DNA of 64,000 bases from Lachnospiraceae bacterium MD335. GTDB taxonomy: Bacteria > Bacillota > Clostridia > Lachnospirales > Lachnospiraceae. The stretch lies in assembly GCA_000403335.2 (NCBI GenBank), contig KE159617.1, positions 787,757 through 851,756 on the forward strand, written 5' to 3'. A program made the translations under genes and the position numbers. The notes below the pieces were generated by a model. The model did no database searches. It saw nothing but the letters and a program-made list of their open reading frames with translations, and was not told where the DNA came from. Below are positions 19,562 to 28,810 of the stretch, one piece after another. Position 1 is the first letter of the stretch. Each line of letters starts with the position of its first letter.

Positions 19562-21274
19562 ATGGAAAAAAATGCTATAAATGATGAGATGCAAATGGTG
19601 GCAGTTGGCAAAAACAGCCAAATTGCGAGGCTGAAAAAGATTGCAAAGGAAACGAAGGTTTCGCTTGTGATTGGCATTGTGCTGTTGATTTTGTTTTTTT
19701 TGTCAATGGTCAACTTTGCAGTGGAGTCAGGTCATCAGATTGACTGCACCATGTATCTGAACCAATACAGATTAGGTTCTAAAGCATTGACATCAGCAGT
19801 CCGCTGCTATGCGGTTACGGGGAATAAGATGTACTATGATGCGTACATGCAGGAGCTCGAGGTTGATAAGAACAGAGATATTGCATGGGCGGGATTGGAA
19901 GCAAACAACCTGACAGCGAAAGAATGGGATACGTTAAACGAGATCGCGTCCCTTTCAAACGGGCTGGTTCCGCTTGAGGAAAATGCGATGGCATCGGTAA
20001 CTGCGGGAGATTTGAAATCGGCGGCGGATTTCGTGTTTGGGAAAGAGTATAACGATACGGCGGCGACCATCAGCAGCCTGACGGATGATTTGATTACACA
20101 GGTACAGGACCGGTTAAAGGGCAGAAAGAATGCGATGCTTATTTTGCAGACCTTATGTGCGGCGCTGTTTTTGTTCAGCTTTATCAAAATGGCAAGACAG
20201 TGCACCAAGACGGTGGGCTTTGCCAATAAGGAGCTGCTGCATCCGATCGTTAAGGTATCCGATCAGATGAAGGTGCTTGCTTCAGGAAATTTACATACGG
20301 ATCTGAATCTTGCCGCCGACGACAGCGAGGTGGGAAGAATGGTGGATGATATTACCACCATGAAGGATATTCTTGTAGGAATTATCGAGGAGATTGGCTT
20401 TGCGCTTGAGCAGATGGGACAGGGCAACTATAAGGTTTCCATTGAGCGGGAATATGTGGGTGAATATATTCAGATTGAGCAGTCCCTGAAAAAGATTATC
20501 GAGGAGATGCGTGTTGCAATCGGTGATATTTCGACTGCGACGCAGGAGATTGACAGCGGCGCGGGACAGCTTGCGCAGGCGGCGACCGATTTGGCGGATT
20601 CGTGCACGTCACAGGCATGTCAGGTATCGGACATGGTTTCGCAGATTACGCAGCTTCGTGAGAGCATCAGCTACAATGAAAAAGAGGCGGAAGAGGCAGT
20701 AAAGATTTCCAACCTTGCAAGCTCGACGCTTGTGGCGGCGGGCGAGAAGATGAGTGAGCTTGACACGGCGATGAATGAAATTAATGAGTGCTCAAGACAG
20801 ATTAATGTGGTAACGTCGTCAATTTCGGAGCTTGCCGACGAGATTGAGATGCTTTCCCTGAATGCATCCATAGAGTCCGCGAGGGCAGGAGAGGCAGGAC
20901 GAGGTTTTGCCGTGGTTGCGGAACAGGTGAAAAAGCTTGCTGAGGCGTCGCTTGAGGCGGCAGGTCAGACAAGTGAACTGATTGAGCGGACAACACAGGC
21001 GGTTGATGCAGGTATGCGTATTGCAAAAGAATCGGCAGAGTGTATGGAGGATGTACAGATGGGCGCTGAGGAAACGGCGTCACGCATCAACGGGATTGTT
21101 GAGAAGCTCAAGTCGGAAGTGGACAGCATTGTACATATCAATGACGGTATCAACGTGATTGCAGGGCTTGTGGACAACAACTCCGCAACGTCGCAGGAGA
21201 CGGCGGCAATCGGCGAGGAGTTAAAGTCGCAGGTAGATTCGATGGTGGATCTGATGGGAAGATTTCGTATATAA
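19562..21274 (+). CDS. Methyl-accepting chemotaxis protein
   Basis: The 570-residue receptor has two membrane helices (about residues 32-54 and 190-208) enclosing an extracellular helical sensor of roughly 130 residues. A HAMP-like linker follows, then a long coiled-coil signalling domain. The hairpin tip reads [26 protein letters not shown], split here as the conserved [14 protein letters not shown] core, which contacts CheA and CheW. The ligand is not evident. The start at 19562 has GGAGG 7 nt upstream. It has its own strong promoter and no che genes nearby. Its presence suggests a motile organism or one with chemosensory control. Confidence 0.94.
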   Translation: MEKNAINDEMQMVAVGKNSQIARLKKIAKETKVSLVIGIVLLILFFLSMVNFAVESGHQIDCTMYLNQYRLGSKALTSAVRCYAVTGNKMYYDAYMQELEVDKNRDIAWAGLEANNLTAKEWDTLNEIASLSNGLVPLEENAMASVTAGDLKSAADFVFGKEYNDTAATISSLTDDLITQVQDRLKGRKNAMLILQTLCAALFLFSFIKMARQCTKTVGFANKELLHPIVKVSDQMKVLASGNLHTDLNLAADDSEVGRMVDDITTMKDILVGIIEEIGFALEQMGQGNYKVSIEREYVGEYIQIEQSLKKIIEEMRVAIGDISTATQEIDSGAGQLAQAATDLADSCTSQACQVSDMVSQITQLRESISYNEKEAEEAVKISNLASSTLVAAGEKMSELDTAMNEINECSRQINVVTSSISELADEIEMLSLNASIESARAGEAGRGFAVVAEQVKKLAEASLEAAGQTSELIERTTQAVDAGMRIAKESAECMEDVQMGAEETASRINGIVEKLKSEVDSIVHINDGINVIAGLVDNNSATSQETAAIGEELKSQVDSMVDLMGRFRI

Positions 21275-21303
21275 AAAGAATAAAACAATTTTTAAAACAG
21301 TGC

Positions 21304-21332
21304 TTGACAAACGTCAGGCATTGTTTTATGAT
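21304..21332 (+). promoter_or_regulatory. Near-consensus promoter of the metal-efflux operon
   Basis: Perfect TTGACA (21304-21309) and TATGAT (21327-21332) are spaced by 17 nt. The predicted transcription start falls within the operator palindrome immediately downstream, the usual layout for an ArsR-family autorepressor. Confidence 0.9.
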
Positions 21333-21335
21333 AAA

Positions 21336-21357
21336 CATATGAATAATTGTTCATATG
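21336..21357 (+). promoter_or_regulatory. ArsR/CadC-type operator palindrome
   Basis: CATATGAA and TTCATATG form perfect 8-bp arms around a 6-nt AT-rich centre (TAATTG). The imperfect 12-2-12 style palindrome with TGAA/TTCA cores is the usual operator of ArsR/SmtB repressors. It sits across the likely +1 position of the promoter just upstream. Confidence 0.85.
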
Positions 21358-21394
21358 AATGTGCGTTGTAAAAATAAGTAAAGGCGGTGAATGT

Positions 21395-21775
21395 GTGGCA
21401 GAACAAAACATGTATGAAGCGGAGTGTTGTGAGGAGCATTTGATTCATAACGAACTGTTGCAGAAGGTAGACGGAAAGATGCCTGATGAGCAGGAAATTT
21501 CAGATTTGTCCGATTTATTTAAGGTATTTGGGGACGCGACAAGGCTCAGGATTTTGTTTGTACTTTTTGAGTCGGAGATGTGTGTATGCGACCTTGCAGA
21601 AGTTTTAAATATGACGCAGTCGGCAATATCCCACCAGCTCAAGGTATTGAAGCAGTCAAAGCTTGTGACGAACCGGCGTGAGGGGAAATCCATTTTTTAT
21701 TCGCTTGCCGACAGCCATGTGCGCAGCATTATCGCACAGGGGCGCGACCATATTGAAGAAGATATAAAAAAATAA
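21395..21775 (+). CDS. ArsR/SmtB-family metal-sensing repressor (CadC-like)
   Basis: The 126-residue winged-helix repressor should release its operator when it binds a toxic metal. Thiol ligands typical of Cd/Pb/Zn sensors are present: an N-terminal C11-C12 pair and C63-x-C65 in the ELCVCDL-type motif of helix alpha-3. This matches the layout of plasmid CadC. The recognition helix region reads MTQSAISHQLKVLKQSKLV. The start is GTG at 21395 with AAGGCGGTGA upstream; the longer reading frame would run back towards the operator. It is followed by a metal-binding protein and a P1B ATPase, supporting a Cd/Zn/Pb efflux role. Confidence 0.93.
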   Translation: MAEQNMYEAECCEEHLIHNELLQKVDGKMPDEQEISDLSDLFKVFGDATRLRILFVLFESEMCVCDLAEVLNMTQSAISHQLKVLKQSKLVTNRREGKSIFYSLADSHVRSIIAQGRDHIEEDIKK

Positions 21776-21798
21776 AATGCAGAAAGGAAAATAAAGAT

Positions 21799-22017
21799 AT
21801 GAAAAAGAAATTTAAGCTTGAGGATTTGGACTGTGCAAACTGCGCGGCAAAAATGGAGGACGCAATCAAGAAGATTGACGGCGTGAATGACGCATCAGTT
21901 AGTTTTTTGGCGCAGAAAATGACAATTGACGCCGTTGACGACCGCTTCGACGCAATTATGAAAGAGGTTCAGGCGGTATGTGCAAAGGTGGAGCCGGATT
22001 GTAAAATTCTGCTGTAA
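21799..22017 (+). CDS. Free-standing heavy-metal-associated (HMA) domain protein
   Basis: This 72-residue protein is a single ferredoxin-like HMA domain. The metal motif is DCANCAAKME, a GMTCxxC-type CxxC. It probably hands metal to the ATPase encoded next, which lacks the N-terminal HMA domain usual for CadA/ZntA pumps. The acidic residue before the first cysteine fits Zn/Cd/Pb rather than copper specificity. It lies 23 nt after the repressor gene and before a terminator-like hairpin. Confidence 0.9.
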   Translation: MKKKFKLEDLDCANCAAKMEDAIKKIDGVNDASVSFLAQKMTIDAVDDRFDAIMKEVQAVCAKVEPDCKILL

Positions 22018-22057
22018 GCCTATATTGTGAAATGATTATCAAACAATTGTTCAATCT

Positions 22058-22092
22058 GCCCTAAGCCTGAATAATATGGGCTTAGGGCTTTA
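22058..22092 (+). terminator. Hairpin between the HMA gene and the P-type ATPase gene
   Basis: GCCCTAAGCC (22058-22067) and GGCTTAGGGC (22079-22088) form a perfect 10-bp stem followed by TTT. It lies inside the operon, so it may act as a partial terminator that lowers ATPase expression relative to the repressor and HMA protein. Just upstream, AACAATTGTTCA at 22042-22053 is another short palindrome resembling an operator half-site. Confidence 0.75.
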
Positions 22093-22126
22093 TCATATAA
22101 AAATGATGTGGAACGGAGGGAGAATT

Positions 22127-24010
22127 ATGACAAAAAAACAAAAAAAGATGCTATTGCGCATTATCATTTCTTTTGTATTGTTAGTGGCGCTTATGCTGTG
22201 TGAACATTTTGGTGTATTGCCCGAAAACATATGGGTACAGCTTGTACTCTTTGCAGTGCCGTATCTGATTATCGGTTATGATATTATAGGAAAGGCGGCA
22301 AGAAACATTCGTCACGGGCAGGTGTTTGATGAAAACTTTTTAATGATGCTTGCGACGTTTGGTGCGTTCGGGGCGCGTGATTTTTCGGAGGCTGCTGCGG
22401 TGATGCTTTTTTATCAGGTGGGTGAACTGTTTCAAAGCTATGCAGTGGGAAAATCGCGTCAGTCAATTGCGGATATGATGGATATTTGCCCGGAATATGC
22501 TAACATTGAGGAGAACGGAACGCTGACGCAGGTTGATCCGGACGATGTGGAAGTCGGAAGCGTTATCGTGATAAAGCCGGGAGAGCGCGTGCCGCTTGAC
22601 GGTATTGTGCTTGAGGGCGAGTCGCTAATTGATACGGCGGCGCTTACAGGGGAATCCGTGCCAAGAAGGACGGCAGCAGGTGAGGAAATCATCAGCGGCT
22701 GCGTGAACGGCAGCGGTACCTTAAAGGTGCGCACGACGAAGGAGTTTGACGACTCGACCGTCTCAAAGATTTTGGAGCTTGTGGAGAATGCAAGCTCAAA
22801 CAAGGCAAAAGCCGAAAATTTTATCACAAAGTTTGCAAGGTATTATACGCCGATTGTCACGATTGCAGCCGTGATACTGGCAATCCTGCCGCCGCTTCTT
22901 TTTGGGGGAGGCTGGAGTGAATGGGTTCACAGGGCTTGTATTTTCCTTGTAATCTCGTGCCCGTGTGCGCTTGTGATTTCCGTTCCGCTTGGCTTTTTCG
23001 GCGGAATCGGCGCGGCGTCGCGCATTGGCGTGCTCGTAAAGGGAGGTAATTATCTTGAGGCGGTGGCGGAAATGACGACAATCGTCTTTGATAAGACCGG
23101 AACGCTTACAAAGGGCGAATTTAAGGTGACAGGGCTTTATCCGGAAAACGGATTTACGGCGGCGTCGCTTTTGGAGCTTGCGGCACACGCGGAAGGGTAT
23201 TCCAACCACCCGATTGCGGAGTCCGTTCGGGCGGCGTATTTGGAACAAAGCGGCAACGAGATTGATATAAGCCGTGTGGAGGATGCCGCGGAGCAGGCAG
23301 GACATGGGATTTGCGTTGCGGTGGACGGCAGGAACGTGCTTATCGGAAATGAGAAATTAATGAAGGCGAACGGAATCCAAACAGATAATACATCCGTTAT
23401 GGAGAGTGGTACGGTCTGTTATGTGGCATGTGATAACGTGTATGCAGGTGCGGTGGTGATTTCGGATACCGTTAAGGAAGGCGCGCGTGAGGCGCTTGCC
23501 GATATGAAAACAGTCGGCGTGAAAAAGTGCGTGATGCTGACAGGAGACCGGACAGCGGCTGCCGAGGCGGTGGCAAGGGAGCTTGGGATTGATGAAGTTC
23601 ATGCACAGCTTCTGCCTGCCGATAAGGTGACACGCGTGGAGGCGCTGTTAAGCAGCTGCGGCAAGAATGAGCGTTTGGCATTTGCGGGCGACGGTATTAA
23701 CGACGCGCCGGTGCTTGCGCGGGCGGACATTGGTTTTGCGATGGGCAGCATGGGTTCCGATGCCGCAATCGAGGCTGCGGACGTGGTGCTTATGGACGAC
23801 GATGTAAGAAAAATTGCCGCGGTGGTAAGAATTGCGCGAAAGACGCTTCGGATTGTAAAGCAGAATATTGTGTTTGCGCTTGCCGTAAAGGCGTTGGTGC
23901 TGCTGCTTGGCGCGCTTGGCATGGCAAGCATGTGGGAAGCGGTGTTTGCGGATGTTGGCGTTGCCGTGATTGCGATTTTGAATTCGATGCGTACATTAAA
24001 AACAGATTGA
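22127..24010 (+). CDS. P1B-type heavy-metal-translocating ATPase (Zn/Cd/Pb exporter)
   Basis: The 627-residue pump uses ATP to export divalent soft metals. It has the transmembrane metal site CPC (C278-P279-C280), the TGES actuator loop, phosphorylated D322 in DKTGTLTKGE, the nucleotide-domain SNHPIAES histidine-proline motif, and GDGINDAP. There is no N-terminal HMA domain; that domain is encoded by the separate 72-residue gene just upstream. The start at 22127 has GGAGGGAG 6 nt upstream. Linked to a CadC-like repressor, it is most likely a CadA/ZntA-class exporter. Confidence 0.95.
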   Translation: MTKKQKKMLLRIIISFVLLVALMLCEHFGVLPENIWVQLVLFAVPYLIIGYDIIGKAARNIRHGQVFDENFLMMLATFGAFGARDFSEAAAVMLFYQVGELFQSYAVGKSRQSIADMMDICPEYANIEENGTLTQVDPDDVEVGSVIVIKPGERVPLDGIVLEGESLIDTAALTGESVPRRTAAGEEIISGCVNGSGTLKVRTTKEFDDSTVSKILELVENASSNKAKAENFITKFARYYTPIVTIAAVILAILPPLLFGGGWSEWVHRACIFLVISCPCALVISVPLGFFGGIGAASRIGVLVKGGNYLEAVAEMTTIVFDKTGTLTKGEFKVTGLYPENGFTAASLLELAAHAEGYSNHPIAESVRAAYLEQSGNEIDISRVEDAAEQAGHGICVAVDGRNVLIGNEKLMKANGIQTDNTSVMESGTVCYVACDNVYAGAVVISDTVKEGAREALADMKTVGVKKCVMLTGDRTAAAEAVARELGIDEVHAQLLPADKVTRVEALLSSCGKNERLAFAGDGINDAPVLARADIGFAMGSMGSDAAIEAADVVLMDDDVRKIAAVVRIARKTLRIVKQNIVFALAVKALVLLLGALGMASMWEAVFADVGVAVIAILNSMRTLKTD

Positions 24011-24058
24011 AAACGAAAATGTTCATCCGGCAGCATTGTGAAAGGAGCAGTTTTATAA

Positions 24059-26491
24059 ATGGAAATACATGTGCCGGTCAGGCAGCTTGTGGAGTTTATT
24101 CTGCGAGAGGGCGACATTGACAACAGAAAATCGGCAGGTTCAGACAATGCAATGCAGGAAGGCAGCCGCATTCATCGGATGATACAACGCGCAATGGGCA
24201 GTGAGTATCATGCGGAGGTTGGATTAAAATATGCATGGGACGCAGGCGGTTATGAGATTGTGGTGGAGGGAAGAGCCGATGGGATTATAGATTACGACTA
24301 TGGAAGTTTCGGCAATGAGCGCGCAGCGCACGGCGAAACGCAGGTGGTAATTGATGAAATCAAGAGCACCTATCGGGAACTGAAGCGCATTCATGAGGCA
24401 GCGGGCGTTCATATGGCGCAGGCAAAGTGTTATGCATATATTTACGCGAAGGAAAACTGCCTTCCCGCAATTGGCGTACAGGTGACTTACTGCAATATTG
24501 AGACGCAGGAGACGAAATATTTTAAGGAAACATACGAGTTTGCCGCGTTGGAGGAGTGGTTTGATAATCTTTTAATGGAGTATAAGAAATGGGCGGATTT
24601 TCGCTTTGCGTGGGAAAAGGTCCGTACAGAATCCATAAAAAACCTTTCGTTTCCGTTTTCGTACCGGGATGGGCAAAAAGAGCTTGTCACGTATGTGTAT
24701 CAGACAATTTATCACAGAAGAAAGCTGTTTTTGGAGGCGCCCACGGGGGTGGGAAAGACAATATCCACAGTATTCCCCGCATTAAAAGCAATGGGAGAGG
24801 GGATGGCGGAAACGCTCTTTTATCTGACGGCAAAGACGATTACGCGCACGGTGGCGCAGGAGTGTTTTGGACTTTTGCAGGAACATGGGATGCAGATTAA
24901 GACGGTTGTGCTGACGGCACGGGATAAAATCTGTTTTCTGAAAGAAGCGCAGCAGGAGGGAACGCCTTCGTGCGTGCATGAAGGCGGGGCGGAGTGCAAT
25001 CCGGACGCCTGTCCTTACGCCAAGGGGCACTATGACAGAATTAATGATGCGATGTATGACCTTTTGATACATGAGGACCATTTTACGCGGGAGAAGGTTA
25101 AGGAATATGCAGTTAAGCACATGGTCTGTCCGTTTGAGCTGAGTCTTGACATGAGTCTTTTTTCCGATGCGGTAATTTGCGATTATAATTATGTCTTTGA
25201 CCCGCGCGTGTATCTCAAACGGTTTTTCGATGAAAATCAGGCGGGAAAAGACTATGTATTTTTGATTGACGAGGCGCACAATTTACTGGAGCGGGGCAGG
25301 GAGATGTACAGCGCGGCGCTGTTCAAGAATGCGTTTTTATCCGTGAAACGCCTGATTAAGGATATGGCTCCGAAGGCGGCGAAGCTTCTTGACAAATGCA
25401 ATAAGGAGCTTTTGGCAATGAAAAGACAGTGTGAGGATTATCAAAAGCAGGAGGGCATTGACGGATTTGTCAATGCTCTTACACGCGTGTATGCGGCATT
25501 TGATGATTTTTTGGACGAGCATGACAACTTTCCCGACAAGAAAGAAATTTTGGAATTTTATTTTGAAATGTCCCATTTTTTAAATATGTATGAGATTATG
25601 GACGGCAATTATGTGGTGTACAGTCAACTGATGGACGACGGTGATTTTATGCTCAAGCTCTTTTGCGTCAACCCTGCCGAAAACTTAAAGGCTTGTATGC
25701 AGAAGGGAAGAAGCAGTATCCTGTTTTCTGCGACGCTTTTGCCAATCCAGTATTATAAGCGGTTGCTCGGCGGCGAAGAAAAAGACTATGAGGTCTATGC
25801 GAAATCGACGTTTCGTGAGGAGAAGAAGGCGCTTTTTATTGCCAATGACGTTACGAGCAAATACACAAGAAGGAGCGGCGATGAATTTCGCCGTATTGCC
25901 CGTTATATTTATGAAACGGTGTGCCAGCGGTATGGAAATTATATGGTGTTTCTGCCGTCGCATCTATTTTTGGAGCGTGTGTACGATTGCTTTATGGAGG
26001 AGTTTTTCGACGCGGAATTTATGGAGTGCATTGTGCAGGAGGACTATATGAGCGAGGCAAGGCGTGAGGAATTTCTGCTGCGGTTTCGGGGCAATGCGGA
26101 TTATGGGATTTTAATCGGCTTTTGTGTGATGGGCGGTATTTTTTCGGAGGGCATTGACTTAAAGCATGACAGTCTTATTGGTGCGTTTATCGTGGGAACC
26201 GGTATTCCGCAGGTAGGCTGTGAGCGGGAGCTTTTGAAGCAGTATTTTGACGAACAGGGTGACAATGGTTTTGACTACGCATACCGCTATCCGGGCATGA
26301 ACAAGGTGCTGCAGTCGGCGGGGCGTGTGATCCGCACGGCGGAAGATGTGGGGATCGTGGCGCTTTTGGACGAGCGGTTTTTGGAATATTCGTACCGGCG
26401 CATGTTTCCGAGGGAATGGAGCAGCTATGAGATTGTGAGCGTTGACAAAATTGCGGGACGCGTGGAAAAATTTTGGAACGACTGGCTTTGA
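24059..26491 (+). CDS. XPD/DinG-like superfamily 2 helicase with N-terminal PD-(D/E)xK-like nuclease domain
   Basis: The 810-residue protein combines two activities. Residues about 1-190 resemble a RecB/Cas4-type nuclease, with D99-E100-x-K102 as the probable catalytic core. Residues about 200-810 are an XPD/Rad3-type helicase: Walker A with K233, DEAH box at 404-407, and C-terminal motifs including an SAGRVIR arginine finger. Candidate iron-sulfur cluster ligands between Walker A and DEAH are C292, C305, C313, C318 and C357. It probably unwinds and cuts damaged or branched DNA. It has no obvious operon partner, starting 48 nt after the metal pump. The exact pathway is unknown. Confidence 0.85.
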   Translation: MEIHVPVRQLVEFILREGDIDNRKSAGSDNAMQEGSRIHRMIQRAMGSEYHAEVGLKYAWDAGGYEIVVEGRADGIIDYDYGSFGNERAAHGETQVVIDEIKSTYRELKRIHEAAGVHMAQAKCYAYIYAKENCLPAIGVQVTYCNIETQETKYFKETYEFAALEEWFDNLLMEYKKWADFRFAWEKVRTESIKNLSFPFSYRDGQKELVTYVYQTIYHRRKLFLEAPTGVGKTISTVFPALKAMGEGMAETLFYLTAKTITRTVAQECFGLLQEHGMQIKTVVLTARDKICFLKEAQQEGTPSCVHEGGAECNPDACPYAKGHYDRINDAMYDLLIHEDHFTREKVKEYAVKHMVCPFELSLDMSLFSDAVICDYNYVFDPRVYLKRFFDENQAGKDYVFLIDEAHNLLERGREMYSAALFKNAFLSVKRLIKDMAPKAAKLLDKCNKELLAMKRQCEDYQKQEGIDGFVNALTRVYAAFDDFLDEHDNFPDKKEILEFYFEMSHFLNMYEIMDGNYVVYSQLMDDGDFMLKLFCVNPAENLKACMQKGRSSILFSATLLPIQYYKRLLGGEEKDYEVYAKSTFREEKKALFIANDVTSKYTRRSGDEFRRIARYIYETVCQRYGNYMVFLPSHLFLERVYDCFMEEFFDAEFMECIVQEDYMSEARREEFLLRFRGNADYGILIGFCVMGGIFSEGIDLKHDSLIGAFIVGTGIPQVGCERELLKQYFDEQGDNGFDYAYRYPGMNKVLQSAGRVIRTAEDVGIVALLDERFLEYSYRRMFPREWSSYEIVSVDKIAGRVEKFWNDWL

Positions 26492-26566
26492 TTGGGAAAA
26501 TTTGTTTCCTTTTGCCGTAGTTTATGGTAGTATAGAAACAAATAAAATAAATGGAGGAGATTTATC

Positions 26567-28069
26567 ATGGCGGATATCAAAAAGCTTCAAAACGGCAGCG
26601 ATATTAGAGGAATTGCATGCGAGGGCGTGGAAGGAGAGCACGTCAATCTTACGGAGGAAGCAGGAAACCGTATCGGCGGCGGTTTTGTCAGATGGCTTGC
26701 CGAAAAAAAGGGAAAGAAACCGCAGGAGCTTCGGATTGGCATCGGTCATGATTCGCGCATTACGGCGGACAGCCTGTTTTCGGCAGCGGCAAAGGGCATT
26801 GCGGCGACAGGTGCAAAGGTCTATGCATGCGGACTGGTATCGACGCCTTCGATGTTTATGACGACGGTATTTGACGAGTTTGGATTTGACGGTGCGATTA
26901 TGATTACGGCAAGCCATCTTCCGTTTAACAGAAACGGATACAAATTCTTTGACAGGGACGGCGGACTGGAGCATGACGACATCACAAAGATTTTGGAAAC
27001 GGCGTCAGGGCTTTCGGTTGAGGAGGCAAGCCTTGACGGTGTGGAAAAAGCAGACTCGATTTCGGTATATTGTGATTTTTTAAAGGATAAGATAAGAAAG
27101 AGTATCAATGCCGCAGACTATGATAAGCCGCTTGCGGGCTTACATATCGTAGTCGATACGGGAAACGGCGCGGGCGGCTTTTTTGTGGAGAAGGTGTTAA
27201 ATCCGCTTGGTGCGGATACGTCGGGCAGCCAGTTTTTGGAGCCGGACGGACACTTTCCAAACCATATTCCGAACCCTGAAAATAAGCAGGCGATGGAGTC
27301 CATCCGACAGGCGGTGCTTGGCAATCAGGCGGATTTGGGTATTATCTTTGATACGGACGTTGACCGTATGTCGGCGGTTCTTCCAAACGGCGACGAGGTA
27401 AACCGTGACGCGATTATTGCGATGATGACGGCGATTATCGCGGAGGATTATCCGGGCGGCACGATTGTCACGGATTCGGTCACAAGCGACCGTCTGACGC
27501 GTTTTATCGAGAGCATCGGCATGAAACATCACCGTTATATGCGCGGTTATAAAAATGTCATTAACGAGTCTATTCGCCTGAACAATGCGGGAACCGTTTC
27601 GCCGCTTGCGATTGAGACATCGGGACATGGTGCGCTGAGTGAGAATTATTTCCTTGACGATGGAGCGTATATGGCAGTGAAGCTTCTGATTGCGCTGGCA
27701 AAGGCGGCGAAGCAGAACAAACCGCTCGCGGCGTTTATCGAGACGCTTGAGAAGGGATTTGAGGAGCGGGAATACCGTTTTAAGATTGATGACGACAATT
27801 TTAAGGAATATGGACAAAATGCACTGAATACATTCGAGGAAAGGGCGAAGGCAAAAGGTTTTCAGATTGCGCCCAATTCGTATGAGGGCATTCGGATTAC
27901 GTTTGATACGGACGAGGTAAAGGGGTGGCTTTTGCTGCGCATGTCGCTGCACGATCCGCAGATGCCGTTAAATATTGAAGGCGTGCGGGAAGGCGACTGC
28001 GACAGACTCTATGATATTGTGCTGGAGCTGCTTGAAGGATTCGATAAGTTAGTGATACCTAATAGGTGA
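26567..28069 (+). CDS. Phosphohexomutase (phosphomannomutase/phosphoglucomutase family)
   Basis: The 500-residue protein belongs to the alpha-D-phosphohexomutase superfamily, which interconverts 1- and 6-phosphosugars. The phosphoserine loop is TASHLPFNRNGYKF, the metal loop is DTDVDRMS, and the sugar-binding region reads ETSGHGALSENYFLDDG. The active-site loop has LPF where most mutases have NP, and the protein opens with NGSDIRGIACEG, so it is a divergent clostridial type. The sugar cannot be assigned from sequence alone. It may supply hexose-1-phosphate for surface glycans. The start has GGAGG 9 nt upstream. Confidence 0.88.
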   Translation: MADIKKLQNGSDIRGIACEGVEGEHVNLTEEAGNRIGGGFVRWLAEKKGKKPQELRIGIGHDSRITADSLFSAAAKGIAATGAKVYACGLVSTPSMFMTTVFDEFGFDGAIMITASHLPFNRNGYKFFDRDGGLEHDDITKILETASGLSVEEASLDGVEKADSISVYCDFLKDKIRKSINAADYDKPLAGLHIVVDTGNGAGGFFVEKVLNPLGADTSGSQFLEPDGHFPNHIPNPENKQAMESIRQAVLGNQADLGIIFDTDVDRMSAVLPNGDEVNRDAIIAMMTAIIAEDYPGGTIVTDSVTSDRLTRFIESIGMKHHRYMRGYKNVINESIRLNNAGTVSPLAIETSGHGALSENYFLDDGAYMAVKLLIALAKAAKQNKPLAAFIETLEKGFEEREYRFKIDDDNFKEYGQNALNTFEERAKAKGFQIAPNSYEGIRITFDTDEVKGWLLLRMSLHDPQMPLNIEGVREGDCDRLYDIVLELLEGFDKLVIPNR

Positions 28070-28072
28070 TAA

Positions 28073-28141
28073 GGTTGAAAATTAAAATTTCAAACAACAA
28101 ATTTGTGCTTATGCCCAAATTTGAAAAAACTGGCAGGGGGT
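28073..28141 (+). repeat. Intergenic hairpin element upstream of ispF
   Basis: GGTTGAAAATT opens the element, as in the one before cdsA, followed by AAAATTTCAA to make an imperfect hairpin. CAAATTTGTGCTT and a second CAAATTTG follow. The shared order GGTTGAAAATT ... TTTGTGCTT is the reason to group it with the 8.6-kb element. It ends just before the ispF ribosome-binding site. Confidence 0.5.
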
Positions 28142-28148
28142 AATTTTT

Positions 28149-28715
28149 GTGAGAATAGGAATGGGGTATGACGTACACCGTTTGGTTGAAGGACGGGATT
28201 TGATTATCGGCGGTGTGGCAATTCCGTATGAGCTTGGGCTGTTGGGACATTCAGATGCAGACGTGCTGCTCCATGCAATATCCGACGCGCTTTTGGGCGC
28301 GGCGGCGCTTGGGGACATCGGGAAACATTTTCCTGATACCGACCCTGCGTACAAAGGCATATCAAGCCTTGTACTGCTGGAGCGGGTGGGCGCGCTGTTA
28401 GAGGAAAACATGTTTTTTATCGAAAACATTGACGCCACGATTATTGCGCAGGCGCCGAAAATGCGTCCGCATATTGATAAAATGAGGGAAAATATTGCAA
28501 ACGCGCTGCATTTAACGTTGGATCAGATTAACGTAAAGGCGACGACGGAGGAAGGTCTTGGCTTTACGGGTGAGGGCAGGGGTATTTCGGCACAGGCGGT
28601 CTGCATGCTCACAAGTCCAAGGGAGATGGCGACAATGGAAACTTCGAAACGAACAGCGGCGCAGGATTGCGAAGGCTGCGGCGGATGTAAGAAATCACAG
28701 ATTATCTACGAATAA
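28149..28715 (+). CDS. ispF: 2-C-methyl-D-erythritol 2,4-cyclodiphosphate synthase
   Basis: IspF is a trimeric zinc enzyme that cyclises CDP-methylerythritol phosphate in the MEP pathway. The metal ligands are in GYDVHRL and [25 protein letters not shown] and the C-terminal [19 protein letters not shown] are signatures. At 188 residues it is about 30 longer than usual. The extra tail contains C174-x2-C177-x2-C180, a possible metal-binding or iron-sulfur site not part of the IspF fold. The start is GTG at 28149 with GGGGG 8 nt upstream. It is separated from dxr and ispG by 15 kb, and ispD is not in the window. Confidence 0.95.
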   Translation: MRIGMGYDVHRLVEGRDLIIGGVAIPYELGLLGHSDADVLLHAISDALLGAAALGDIGKHFPDTDPAYKGISSLVLLERVGALLEENMFFIENIDATIIAQAPKMRPHIDKMRENIANALHLTLDQINVKATTEEGLGFTGEGRGISAQAVCMLTSPREMATMETSKRTAAQDCEGCGGCKKSQIIYE

Positions 28716-28810
28716 AAATCGGGTGCCGCTTTGCTTTTTGTTCCAATGATTTACACTGTTGCAATTTTTTACAAAATAAAGATACAGATGAGAGAATGGA
28801 GGAATATGTT

